From Litorihabitans aurantiacus (GTDB lineage Bacteria > Actinomycetota > Actinomycetes > Actinomycetales > Beutenbergiaceae), in NCBI RefSeq assembly GCF_030161595.1, contig NZ_BSUM01000001.1:1302001-1366000 (forward strand): a DNA stretch of 64,000 nt, in the 5' to 3' direction. This document shows positions 16,501-25,740 of this stretch, in pieces. Position 1 is the first letter of the stretch. Each line of letters begins with the position of its first letter. The notes below the pieces were generated by a model. That model worked only from the letters and a program-made list of their open reading frames with translations, did not search any database and was not told where the DNA came from. The position numbers and the translations under genes are program-made.

Positions 16501-18222
16501 TCACACCCGACGCAGCAGCGCCAGGAACATGGCGTCCGTCCCGTGCCGGTGCGGCCACAGCTGCGCGTACGGTCCCGCGAGACCGGCCACCGGACTCCCC
16601 ACCACCGCGTTCACGGCCGCCGCGGCGTCCAGCACCTCGACGTCGGATCGCGACCGCGTCACGGCGTCGACCACCGCCCGCGTCTCCGCCACGTGCGGTG
16701 AGCACGTCACGTACCCGACCACTCCCCCGACGCGCGTGGCGTCGATCGCCGAGTCGAGCAGCTCGCGCTGCAGCAGCGTCAGCCCGCGCAGGTCCGCCGG
16801 TGTGCGCCGCCATCGGGCCTCGGGCCGACGGCGCAGCGCACCGAGACCCGTGCACGGGGCATCCACGAGCACCCGGTCGAACTCGCCCGCCCGGTCGCGG
16901 CCGACCGTGCGCCCGTCCCACTGCACGACGTCCACGAGCTCGCGCGGCAGCGCCTTGACGCTGCGCTCCACCAGTCCGACCCGGTGCGGCTGCACCTCGC
17001 CCGCCACGAGGACGCTGCCCCGAACGAGCTCACCGGCCGCGGCACGAGCGTCCGTCCGCTCGGCCAGCAGCGCGCCGAGGAGCGCGCTCTTCCCGCCCGG
17101 ACCCGCGCAGAGGTCGGCCCACGTGCTGTCGCTCCCGACGGCGCTGACGTCATCGCCGTCGGCGGCACCGCCGTCGCCTTCGCGACCGCCACCACCTGCA
17201 CCACTGTCGCCACCCGCACGACCGCCGTCGCCGGCCTCGCCCGCGTCGCGCAGCGCGACCCCGGCGAGCGCCAGCGCCACCAGCTGGCTGCCCTCGTCCT
17301 GCACCCCCATGCGGCCCGACCGCACCGCCCCGAGCGCGTCCGGGCTCCCTCCGGTCAACCGCCACGCCGTCGGCGCGAGTCCCGCCGGCTCGAGGAGACC
17401 GTCGTCCTGCGCGTCCCCCAGCTCGCGCTCTTCGACGAGCCCGGGCCGCGCGACGAGCGTGACGGCGGGCGCCGCGTTGTCGGCCTCGAGGAGCGCGACC
17501 AGCTCGGCGTCGAGATCACCCGACGGCGTCCCCGGGTCCAGCGCGAGGCTCTCCCGCAGCGCGCGCACGATCCACGCCGGGTGCGCGAGGCGCTGCCCCA
17601 GCAGCTCGACAGGGTCGCTCGTGCGCTCGGCCATCCGGCGGTCCCACTCGGCCGCGTCCGCGCGGGTGACCTGACGCATCACCGCGTTCGCGAAGGACGC
17701 CGCACCGGTCCCGACGTTCGCCCGCACGAGGTCCACGGTCTCCGACACCGCGGCGTGCTGCGCGACCCTCATCCCCAGCACCTGGTGCGCGCCGAGCCGC
17801 AGCGCGTCCAGCACGCCCGGGTCCATCTCGTTCAGTCCGCGCGACGCGCACATCGCGAGCACCGCGTCGTAGCGGCCGCGCAGCCGCAGCGTCCCGTAGG
17901 CCAGCTCGGTCGCGAAGCCCGCGTCCCGTCCGCTCAGCCCCCGCTCGGCGAGGAGGCCCGGCAGCACGAGGTTCGCGTAGGCGTCCGAGCCGGCGACGGC
18001 GCGCAGCACGTCCCACGCGGCCTGTCGCGCGGGGTCGACGCGTGCCCGGGTACGAGGGCCGCGGTCGGCAGCTCCCGCCGGCCCCGCGGCACGCCTGCGC
18101 GCACCGTCCCGACGGCGGTCCGCACCCCGGTCGTCACGCCCACCGTCCCGACGGCGGTCCGCACCCCGGTCGTCCCGCCCACCACCGCGGCCCGTCGGGG
18201 GCCTGCCGCCGCGCTCAGCCAC
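16501..18222 (-). CDS. rsmB: 16S rRNA m5C967 methyltransferase (RsmB/NOP family)
   Basis: SAM-dependent RNA cytosine methyltransferase. The order is a disordered Arg/Asp-rich N-tail (about 1-60), a NusB-like RNA-binding domain (about 65-200), and the Rossmann methyltransferase domain with [12 protein letters not shown] (SAM loop), [17 protein letters not shown] and VGYVTCSPH, which supply the two catalytic cysteines. At 573 residues it is longer than E. coli RsmB because of the tail and a Gly/Asp-rich insert near 335-370. GTG 18222 overlaps the stop of fmt by 8 bp, the usual fmt-rsmB order. Confidence 0.9.
   Translation of the reverse strand: MAERGGRPPTGRGGGRDDRGADRRRDGGRDDRGADRRRDGARRRAAGPAGAADRGPRTRARVDPARQAAWDVLRAVAGSDAYANLVLPGLLAERGLSGRDAGFATELAYGTLRLRGRYDAVLAMCASRGLNEMDPGVLDALRLGAHQVLGMRVAQHAAVSETVDLVRANVGTGAASFANAVMRQVTRADAAEWDRRMAERTSDPVELLGQRLAHPAWIVRALRESLALDPGTPSGDLDAELVALLEADNAAPAVTLVARPGLVEERELGDAQDDGLLEPAGLAPTAWRLTGGSPDALGAVRSGRMGVQDEGSQLVALALAGVALRDAGEAGDGGRAGGDSGAGGGGREGDGGAADGDDVSAVGSDSTWADLCAGPGGKSALLGALLAERTDARAAAGELVRGSVLVAGEVQPHRVGLVERSVKALPRELVDVVQWDGRTVGRDRAGEFDRVLVDAPCTGLGALRRRPEARWRRTPADLRGLTLLQRELLDSAIDATRVGGVVGYVTCSPHVAETRAVVDAVTRSRSDVEVLDAAAAVNAVVGSPVAGLAGPYAQLWPHRHGTDAMFLALLRRV
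18102..18179. repeat. 39-bp tandem duplication in the rsmB N-terminal tail
   Basis: Two 39-bp units (18102-18140 and 18141-18179) differ at one or two positions. They encode two copies of a 13-residue [12 protein letters not shown]-type segment. The duplication keeps the frame and lengthens the disordered basic tail. Confidence 0.75.
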
Positions 18223-19249
18223 GGTTCACCGCCGCGCCGTCCCCCGCGCGCTCGGACGCGCCGGCGTCACCGCTGTCGGAAGCGCCACCGGCGTCGCCGC
18301 CGGACACCACGCCGTCGAACGCTGCGCCGTCCCCCAGGCGCGCCCCTCGCGCCCAGTCCGCGGCCCGCATCCACGAGCGCCCCGCGGGAGCGACCTCGCC
18401 GAGGGCGACCGGCGACGTCCCCGTCCCCACCAGCACTTCGTTCTTGCCGGCACGGATCTCACCGGGCGCGAGCACGACGTCGTCGCCGACCCCACCGGAC
18501 GCACCGGCTGCCGGCACCACCGGCGCCACCTTCACCCGCGTCCCCGCCAGCTCGGTCCACGCCCCGGGCGCCGGCGTCATCGACCGCACGAACCGGTCGA
18601 CCGCGACCGCGGGCAGGTGCCACGGCACGCGCGCGTCCGCGACCTCGACCTTGGGCGCCAGGCTCACACCGTCCTCGGGCTGCTCGGTGGGGCTCGCCGA
18701 GCCGTCGGCGAGCGCGTCGAGCGTCGCGAGCACGAGCGGAACGCCCGCCTCCGACAGCCGGTCCAGCAGGTCGCCACTCGTGTCGCGCGGCCGCACGGCC
18801 TCCGTCATCGTCCCGATCACCGGTCCCGTGTCGAGCCCGGCGGTGAGCCGGAACGTCGTCGCCCCCGTGATCTCGTCCCCGCTCCGCACCGCCCACTGCA
18901 CCGGGGCGGCGCCGCGCCACGCGGGCAGCAGCGAGAAGTGCAGGTTGATCCAGCCGTGCGCGGGCACGTCCAGGAGCGCGGGCGGGACGAGCGCCCCGTA
19001 GGCGACGACGACGGCGACGTCCGCCCCGAGCGCGCGCACCGCCTCCTGCGCCTCCGGGGTCCGCAGGGTGGTCCACTCCAGGACCTCGATCCCCAGCTCG
19101 CGGGCCGCGACCGCGACCGGCGAGGGCTCCTCACCGCCGCGGCGCGAGCGCCGCGCGGGCGGGCGGGTCAGGGCACCCACCACGGTGTGGCGCTCGGCGA
19201 GCGCCCGGAGGGTCGGGACGGCGACGTCGGGGGTGCCGGCGAACAGCAC
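18215..19249 (-). CDS. fmt: Methionyl-tRNA formyltransferase
   Basis: Transfers a formyl group from 10-formyltetrahydrofolate to initiator Met-tRNA. The 344-residue product shows [13 protein letters not shown] at the N-terminus, the catalytic [19 protein letters not shown] segment and the catalytic Asp in [12 protein letters not shown], followed by the tRNA-binding C-terminal domain and a Gly/Asp-rich tail. As read, the frame starts at GTG 19249, directly at the first strand. Adding one base to the GGGGG run 19255-19259 would extend it to GTG 19266 ([13 protein letters not shown]), which has a leaderless-type -10 exactly 7 nt upstream. That is probably the real start. Confidence 0.93.
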   Translation of the reverse strand: MLFAGTPDVAVPTLRALAERHTVVGALTRPPARRSRRGGEEPSPVAVAARELGIEVLEWTTLRTPEAQEAVRALGADVAVVVAYGALVPPALLDVPAHGWINLHFSLLPAWRGAAPVQWAVRSGDEITGATTFRLTAGLDTGPVIGTMTEAVRPRDTSGDLLDRLSEAGVPLVLATLDALADGSASPTEQPEDGVSLAPKVEVADARVPWHLPAVAVDRFVRSMTPAPGAWTELAGTRVKVAPVVPAAGASGGVGDDVVLAPGEIRAGKNEVLVGTGTSPVALGEVAPAGRSWMRAADWARGARLGDGAAFDGVVSGGDAGGASDSGDAGASERAGDGAAVNRG

Positions 19250-19273
19250 GCGCAGGGGGTGGTCACCGGGTCC

Positions 19274-19279
19274 AGTCTA
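19274..19279 (-). promoter_or_regulatory. Candidate -10 element of fmt, leaderless spacing
   Basis: TAGACT on the minus strand ends 7 nt before GTG 19266, the same hexamer and spacing as at hisE. It supports 19266 as the true fmt start. Confidence 0.4.
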
Positions 19280-19938
19280 GGTGGGCCCGACACCGACGCC
19301 CGGAACCCCGAGCCCCACGAGCTCGGCCCGCAGCCGCTCCGCCGTCAAGAACACGCGACCGTGGAAGCCGAGCGCCCGGGCGGCCACCACGTTCTCCTCG
19401 CGGTCGTCCACGAAGACCGCTCGTGCGGGATCGACGTCGTGCTGCGCCACCAGGTGCCGGTAGATCGCGGGGTCGGGCTTGACCAGGCCGATCTCGCCCG
19501 AGACGACGACCGCCTCCAGCTCGCTGACCGTCGGGACGGCCGCGGCCCCGCGCGCGAACGTCTCGGCCGACCAGTTCGTCAGGCCGAGCAGCCGCACCCC
19601 GCGGACCGCAGGTCGGTCACGAGCTCCGGCATCCCCGGTACGGGCCCGACGATCGCATCCGCGAACGCGGCCTCGTAGCGGGCGAGGAAGCCCGCGTGCT
19701 CCGGCCACGACGCCGCCACCTCAGCCTCGAGCGACGCGAAGGACTCCCCCGCGTCGGCGCGGAGGTTCAGGCTCGGGAAGTCGATCTCGCGGGCGACCGC
19801 CTCCCACGCGGTGATCGAGAGGTGGGGGTGTGCCCGCCACGGCTCCCACCGCAGCACCACCTGCCCGAGGTCGAGCACCACCGTGTCCACGACGTCGCCG
19901 CCCCGGCCGTCGGGCCCTGGGGTCTCCGGTGCAGTCAT
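19277..19938 (-). pseudogene. HAD-superfamily hydrolase (frameshifted)
   Basis: A haloacid-dehalogenase-fold phosphatase of about 220 residues. Motif I is VVLDLGQVVLRWEP, motif II GLTNWSAETF, motif III the Lys in GLVKPDPAIY, and motif IV AVFVDDREENV. The frame breaks at CCCC 19597-19600: one added base joins VTDLRSAG to VRLLGLTNWS. ATG 19938 was chosen ahead of an upstream open stretch. All four motifs are intact, so a base-calling slip is more likely than decay. The substrate is unknown. It lies 28 bp before fmt and is divergent from the sigma-factor gene. Confidence 0.75.
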
Positions 19939-20044
19939 GCCAGGGATGCTCTCACGCACGACCGGTGGGCCCGTCCTCGCGCCGGTCGGCGCGCCCGAGC
20001 CCTAGGGTGGTGCCGCGGTACCGGCGCCGCGCGAGGGGAGTGCG

Positions 20045-20710
20045 ATGACGAGGGACGACGCCGCACCAGCCGCGCCCGCGGGCGCAGCAGCCCCGTCGAC
20101 CGCCGCGCTGGTCGCGGCCCTCCACGCGGGCGACGCCTTCGCCGCACGAGTCCGCGCGGCCGAGATCGACCCCGACGCGAGGTGGGCCGCCCTCGCCCGG
20201 ATCGCCGCGTCGGGCGACCCGCCAGGCGGGCCGATCGCCGTCGAGATGCTGGTGGAGGACCTCGACGAGTCCGGCACCGTGCGCCGCTTCGTGCGGCGGT
20301 CCCTCCTGGACGAGCACGCGGTCGACGACGTCGTCCAGGAGACGCTCATCTCCGTCGCCGGCTCGATAACGTCGTTCGCCGGTGATTCCCGGGTCACGAC
20401 GTGGGTGCACCGCCTCGCACAGCGGCGCGTCGTGGACCACCTCCGCCGGCTGCGGGCCACCGAACCGCTCCCCGCCGACGACCTCCTCCCGAGCGCGCGG
20501 ATCAGCTCGATGATCGCGACGCGCGCGACGGTGCGCGAGGCCGTCGACCGCCTACCCGAGCACTACCGGGAGCCGGTCCGGCTCCGCGACCTCGAGGGCG
20601 TCGACTACGCGGAGATCGCCCGGCGGCTCGGGCGGCCGGTGGGCACCGTCAAGGGGCAGATCGCCCGCGGTCGCGCGATGGTGGCGACGTCGATCGGGGA
20701 TCTCGCGTGA
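20045..20710 (+). CDS. ECF-type RNA polymerase sigma factor
   Basis: This 221-residue sigma-70 family protein has region 2 near residues 75-140 (DEHAVDDVVQETLISVAG, then the promoter-melting TTWVHRLAQRRVVDHLRR) and region 4 helix-turn-helix near 165-215 (GVDYAEIARRLGRPVGTVKG). ATG 20045 follows GAGGGGAG. A TAGGGT at 20003-20008 may be its -10. The stop overlaps the start of a Ser/Thr kinase gene (GTGA), and no anti-sigma factor is present. This fits the ECF groups whose activity is controlled by a linked Ser/Thr kinase, which I infer here. Confidence 0.87.
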   Translation: MTRDDAAPAAPAGAAAPSTAALVAALHAGDAFAARVRAAEIDPDARWAALARIAASGDPPGGPIAVEMLVEDLDESGTVRRFVRRSLLDEHAVDDVVQETLISVAGSITSFAGDSRVTTWVHRLAQRRVVDHLRRLRATEPLPADDLLPSARISSMIATRATVREAVDRLPEHYREPVRLRDLEGVDYAEIARRLGRPVGTVKGQIARGRAMVATSIGDLA

Positions 20711-21963
20711 CCCGCCCCCGGACCGTCGCCGGCCGTTACGAGCTGCGCGAGGTCCTGGGCGTCGGATCCTTCGCGACCGTCCACCGGGCGCTCGACGACC
20801 GGTTGGAGGACGAGGTCGTCGTCAAGGTGCTGGCCGAGAACCACAGCCTCAACCCGGACGTCCGCGAGCGGTTCATCGCGGAGGGGCGCAGCCTCCGACG
20901 AGTGGACAGCCCGCACGTCGTCACCGTCCACGACATCGGCGAGACGGACCGGCAGCAGCCGTACCTGGTGCTCGAGCTCGCCGACCGCGGCACGCTCGCA
21001 GCGCGGGTCGCCCGCCTGCGCGAGACCGGGTGGGTCGCGAGCCCCGGCGACCTCCTCGCGGTCGCGCGGGCGCTCGCCGCCGCGCTCTCGGCCGTGCACG
21101 CCGCCGGGCTCGTGCACCGCGACCTCAGCCCCGACAACGTCCTCGTGACGTCCGTCCCCGGGCTCGAGCGGGGCGACGGCGCCGCACCCGATGGTCCACG
21201 CACCGTCACCACCTCGCGGCTCGCGGGGACGACGCCGGGCCCTCCTCTCGTGCGCGCCGACGAACGCCTCGTCCTGGCGGACCTCGGGCTGTGCAAGGAC
21301 CTGGCCGTCAGCTCCGGCCTCACCGTCGCGGGAGGGACGGCGGGATTCCGGCCGCCCGAGCAGCGCTCCCCCGGCACCGTCGACCACCGCGCCGACCTGT
21401 GGGCCGCCTCGACCTTCGTGACCTGGTTGGCCCGCGGCTCGGCGGTTCCCGCGGAGCTCGAGGCCGCCCTGCGTCGCAGCCTCGCCGAGGATCCGACACG
21501 GCGGCACCCGGATGCGCGGGCCTGGCTGGCCGACGTCGAACGCGCGCTCGCCCCGCCGTCGACGCGCTCGCCCGGCCCGGTCGGCAGCACGACCACCGCA
21601 CCGCGGCCACGACGCGCCCGCCGCGGGCTCCTCGCGCTCCTCCTCGCCGTCGCGACGGTGGTGGGCGGCGTCGGGGGCGCCCTCGTCGCGGATGGTCCCG
21701 GCCCACGGTCGTCGACGTCGACGGCGGGTGTCGCCGTCGAGGGACCGTCACGGATCGCGGTGGGCGAGACGGTGACGCTGACCGCGCGCGTCGACGGCGC
21801 GGACAGCTGGGTCTGGACGCTCCCCACCGGCGAGTACGTCTCCGATGCCGCCGAGGTCACGCTGACCCCCACGAGCGCCGGCAGCGCGCGGGTGGTCCTC
21901 ACCGCCCGCGACGCCGCGGGCACCGAGCTGCGGGACGTGCACGTGCTCACGGTGACGGGGTGA
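20707..21963 (+). CDS. Transmembrane Ser/Thr protein kinase with PKD-like extracellular domain
   Basis: The 418-residue protein has a Hanks-type kinase domain (about 9-285), one membrane helix (about 300-325) and an external beta-sandwich, PKD/Ig-like (about 340-415). Kinase residues seen: the lysine in EVVVKVL, HRDLSPDN in the catalytic loop, and ADLGL in place of the usual DFG. The activation segment reads GGTAGFRPPEQ, close to the usual GT...PE. A loop of about 45 residues lies between HRDLSPDN and DLG. GTG 20707 overlaps the sigma gene. It probably senses a wall signal and acts on the sigma factor, which is inference. Confidence 0.87.
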   Translation: MTRPRTVAGRYELREVLGVGSFATVHRALDDRLEDEVVVKVLAENHSLNPDVRERFIAEGRSLRRVDSPHVVTVHDIGETDRQQPYLVLELADRGTLAARVARLRETGWVASPGDLLAVARALAAALSAVHAAGLVHRDLSPDNVLVTSVPGLERGDGAAPDGPRTVTTSRLAGTTPGPPLVRADERLVLADLGLCKDLAVSSGLTVAGGTAGFRPPEQRSPGTVDHRADLWAASTFVTWLARGSAVPAELEAALRRSLAEDPTRRHPDARAWLADVERALAPPSTRSPGPVGSTTTAPRPRRARRGLLALLLAVATVVGGVGGALVADGPGPRSSTSTAGVAVEGPSRIAVGETVTLTARVDGADSWVWTLPTGEYVSDAAEVTLTPTSAGSARVVLTARDAAGTELRDVHVLTVTG

Positions 21964-22051
21964 GGACGCCCGTGCGGAGGTCGTGAAACTTTCCCGCCCC
22001 CGGGCGCGACGAACGATGTGACAGCAGTCGAACGAGAGAGATGGGACGACC

Positions 22052-22699
22052 ATGACCACGACGATCCGACGCCTCGCCCCCTGGGGACTGGTGGCCGCCC
22101 TCGCGCTGACAGCCTGCACCCCGGACACCGCCTAGTTCGGCGACCGCCCCGACAGCGGCACCGAGTCCGGTAGCGCGACGGGCACGGGGTCCGGCACGGG
22201 GTCCGGCACCGAGGACAGCGGCAGCGACACCGACAGCGGTGACGCAGCTCCCCCGCCCGTCGAGACTCTCGATCCCGCCGACCTCGTCGCCGGCCCGTAC
22301 CAGGTCGGGGGCGTCCCGGACGGCGCGCCCGGCGACAGCGGCGTGACCATCGGCGTCCACCGTCTCGAGGTGCAGGACGACGTCCTGCTGATGGAGCTGT
22401 ACTACATGCCGAACGTCCCGGCGGGCACCGCCGGCGAGACCTGGTCGCTGTTCGAGATGAACGGGGGCTCCGGCAGCGTCGCGCCGCTCCTGACCGACCG
22501 GCCGAACCTCACCCAGTACCAGGTCATCGGGCGTTCCGCGGACCAGGGGTGGAGCGTCGACAACCTCGGTGTCGAGGCCGCCGACGGTCAGACGGTCATG
22601 TGGTGGGGCTACTTCGCCGCACCCCCGGAGGGCACCGACACCCTCAGCGTCCAGATCGCGCCGGGCCACCCGATCCTCGAGGTCGAGGTGCAGCGGTGA
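22052..22699 (+). pseudogene. Secreted lipoprotein with in-frame amber stop
   Basis: ATG 22052 begins a 27-codon signal peptide with lipobox LTAC, then TAG at 22133-22135. The same frame continues without another stop to 22699 and is clearly coding: a Ser/Gly/Thr-rich linker followed by a beta-rich domain (LEVQDDVLLMELYYMPNV and YQVIGRSADQGWSVDNLG). Without the TAG it would be a 215-residue lipoprotein. The stop may be a real mutation or a base error. It overlaps the OmpA-domain gene by 4 bp, as in an operon. The 88-bp gap after the kinase gene holds GTGAAACTTT, a possible ECF-type promoter piece. Confidence 0.7.
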
Positions 22700-23325
22700 C
22701 CGCGACCAGCCGCGCGGCGAGGCCCGTCGCCCGCGCCGCGGCCGCCACCGTCCTCACCGCCGCGCTCGCCGCGGGAGCGGTGCTGACGGCCGCGCCCGCG
22801 GGTGCCGCCACCGACCCCGCCTGGCGCAGCACTGCCGCACCTCCGCAGCAGCCGCCGGTACCGAGCGAGGCGCAGCTGCAGCAGTCCACGCGGGTCTTCA
22901 CCCAGCAGAGCATCGACGCCTCCGTGCGGACGTACACGATCGACGGCGTGTCGACCCTGGAGACGACCTCGACCCAGGCGGGTGCCACCACCATCACGCT
23001 GGCCTCCGACATCCTGTTCGCACCGGACCTCTGGGACGTCGGTCAGCCGGCCGCGGACCGGATCGGGCAGCTCGTCGCGGACGTCCCGGAGGGGGCCGAG
23101 GTCGAGGTCTCGGGCCACACCGACGTCATCGTCGGGGCGGTCGAGAATCAGCAGCTCTCGCAGAACCGGGCCGACGCCGTGGCGGCCGTCGTCGCGGCCG
23201 CCCGCCCCGATCTCGTCCTGCGGGCGACGGGCTACGCCGACACCCGCCCCGCCGTCACCGAGAACCCCGAGGACGCGGCGACGCTCGCCGCCAACCGCCG
23301 GGTCGAGATCACCTACGCCGGCTGA
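22696..23325 (+). CDS. Secreted OmpA-domain (peptidoglycan-binding) protein
   Basis: This 209-residue exported protein has a signal peptide of about 38 residues (AAPAGAA cleavage region) and a C-terminal OmpA/MotB-type domain (about 95-205). The diaminopimelate-binding pattern is visible in VSGHTDVIVG, then LSQNRADAVAAVV and a final ANRRVEITYAG. In a Gram-positive cell this domain would hold the protein to the wall. GTG 22696 overlaps the lipoprotein stop (GTGA), making it the last gene of the sigma/kinase/lipoprotein set. A hairpin follows directly. The role is inferred from the domain. Confidence 0.85.
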   Translation: MTATSRAARPVARAAAATVLTAALAAGAVLTAAPAGAATDPAWRSTAAPPQQPPVPSEAQLQQSTRVFTQQSIDASVRTYTIDGVSTLETTSTQAGATTITLASDILFAPDLWDVGQPAADRIGQLVADVPEGAEVEVSGHTDVIVGAVENQQLSQNRADAVAAVVAAARPDLVLRATGYADTRPAVTENPEDAATLAANRRVEITYAG

Positions 23326-23326
23326 G

Positions 23327-23340
23327 CGCCCCTCGGGGCG
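23327..23340 (+). terminator. Short GC hairpin after the OmpA-domain gene
   Basis: CGCCCC-TC-GGGGCG begins 1 bp after the stop codon and precedes the convergent priA gene. It is a plausible terminator for the sigma/kinase operon. Confidence 0.55.
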
Positions 23341-23381
23341 TCGTCCGCCGCGGGGGCGGGCCTGGCGCGAGCGGAACGTCC

Positions 23382-25706
23382 TCAGAGGTCGCGCGGGTCG
23401 ACCACCACGCGCAGCGCACCGGACCGCTTGTGCGCGCTGCGCACGCCGAGGGCACCCTTGACCCCACGAGCCAGCGCGGCGCCCCGGGCCAGCGGTGCCC
23501 GCAGCACGAGGCGGGAGGGGTCGACGACGTCGTCGTCGCCCGTCACCTCGCCCGCCGCCACCGGGAACGGGCCGAGCACCTCCCAGGCGCTCGTGCCGCC
23601 ACCCGTGGCGCCGGCGCCGTCCGGGCCATCACCCGACCCGCGACCCGACCCGTGGCCCGGCTCCGTCGCGGCGACGACCTCGTCCCGCAGGTCGGTCACG
23701 GCCGCCAGCGCACCGGTGACCGTCACCACGCGGGCCGACGGCGGGAACCGCAGCTCGGCGCGCTCGGCCAGCTCGCGCTGGGCGAAGGTCACGGGGTCCC
23801 ACCGCACGAGGGCGGCGGTCACCACCGGCGTCCCGCCCCCGACGGCGACGACGCGGCCGCCGTCCGCCGCCCCGCGCGCCAGCCACGCCGCGGCGAGCCA
23901 GCGCCGCAGCGCCTCCTCGCTCCCGGCCATCCCGGGCAGCGAGGTGGCGAGCGCGCCGTCGAGCAGGACGACGCACGCGTAGCCGCCCTCGGCCTCCGGT
24001 TCGGCGCCCGGGGTCGCCACGACGATCCGCGGCGCGTCGTCGACGCGGTCGACGACGCCGTGGCCCGACTCGCTCGCCGTCACCGGGGTCTGCGGGAACG
24101 CCCGCCCCAGCTCCTCGGCGGTGCGGACCGACCCGACCCGCATCGCGCGCAGCCCCCGCCGCCGCACTCCGGGCAGCGCCACGGGTCGGCGGACGTGCCG
24201 CACGTCCCGCACGTCGGCGGTCCCGAGGCGGCCATCGCGAGCGTCCCGCCGCACGCGGCGCAGCGCGCGGGCGTCCGGCACCGGCTGCAGGCGAGGTGGG
24301 GCACGTAGCCCGCCCGCGGCGTCTGCACGAGGACGGGACCCGTCGTCAACCCCTGCCGCACCGCCTCCCACACCGGGGTCGGGATGCGCGCGTGACCGCC
24401 GGGTCCGGAGCGGGCCAGGTCCTCGGCGTCGGGCGCCGCGACCCGCGGGGCGAGCGTGCGCACGCGGGTCCTCTCGGCCCGCAGCGAGACTGCCCAGCCG
24501 GTCTCGACCAGGTGCTGCGCCCACACGGAGCGCGACGGCGACGCCAGCAGCACGGCGGCACGCTCGGGTTCCGCGCGCATCGCCAGCACCTGGGCCGCGT
24601 GCGGGTAGGGCGAGCGCTGTTCCAGCAGCGAGTCGTCACCGTCGTCCCAGCACACCACCAGACCGAGGTCGACCACGGGCGCCCAGGCGGCCGACCGCGT
24701 GCCGACGACGACGCGCGCCAGCCCCGTCAGCGCGCGCAGGTGCGCGCGGGCCCGCACCGAGGGGCCGTCGGACGCGACGAGACGCACGACTTCCTCCCCC
24801 AGCTCCTGCGCCAGGTGCGCGGCGATCGCGTCGACGTCGCGCAGGTCGGGGACGACGACGAGCACGCCCCGCCCCGCGGACCGCGTCGCGCGGACCGCCG
24901 CGAGCAGCCCGGCGCGCCACGTCGCCGGGCCGCCGACGACGTTCCAGACGGCGCGCGGCGCCTCGCCGGCGCGCAGGCGTCGCAGGAGGGCCGACCCCCG
25001 GGCACGTCGGACCACGGCCCGTCCGACGGCGCCGCGGCGCCGACACCGCCCTCCGCGACGGTCGCGCCCGGACCGTCAACCGGCGCAGCGGTGCGGCCGT
25101 CAACCGGCCCGGCGGTGCGGCCGTCGGCCGGCGCCACGTCCGCGCCCCCGGCCTCACCGCTCGTCGCGACACCGCTCGGCTCGTTCTTGGCCAGCGCCGT
25201 CAGCACCCCGGCCTCGGCGCGCGCGTGGCGCGGCGGGACAGCGAACCGCAGCACGTCGGTCAGCGTGCCGGCGTACCGCCCGGCGACAGCGCGAGCGAGG
25301 CCGAGCACCGCCGGCGTGAGGGTGACCACGGGCGAGACGAGACGCCGCAGGGGGCCAGCCGCCGCCCGGCGTCCTCGTCGGTGACGGGACGGACACCGAC
25401 GACCCATCCGTCCCGCTCACGCCCCGCGAACCGGACCTTCACGCGCGTGCCGACGGCGACGTCCTCGGGTCCCGCGGCACCCGGGAGCTCGTCGGGTACG
25501 AGGTAGTCGAACGGGCGGTCGAGGTGCGGCAGCGGGACGTCGACCACCACCTCGGCGACGGCCGTGGCCGGGACGGCGAGCTCCCGCCGGGTCGGAACGA
25601 CGGCTCGCGATCCCGATCGTCGCGTCGATGCCGTGCCCGCCTCCGACCCGTTCGGCTCCGGGGCCGCCGGCGCGGCGAAGAGGGCCCCGCCGTCGTCGTC
25701 CGTCAC
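23382..25706 (-). pseudogene. priA: Primosomal protein N' PriA-like (three frame breaks)
   Basis: Replication-restart protein of about 775 residues once three single-base gaps are repaired: GGGGG 25350-25354, CCCCC 24995-24999 and CCCCC 24153-24157. The pieces follow family order: the 3'-DNA-binding domain (VVVDVPLPHLDRPFDYLVP), the ATPase region (VVVPDLRDVDAIAAHLAQEL), the zinc-binding region ([26 protein letters not shown]) and the C-terminal domain. As is typical of actinobacterial PriA, Walker A is lost (NVVGGPATWR, no GKT) and the DEAH box is WDDGDDS, so helicase activity is doubtful. Three slips in one housekeeping gene argue for sequence error. It lies 34 bp after metK. Confidence 0.82.
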
Positions 25707-25740
25707 CTCGGGCTCCCGGACCGGCGCGGGCGTCGGGGTG

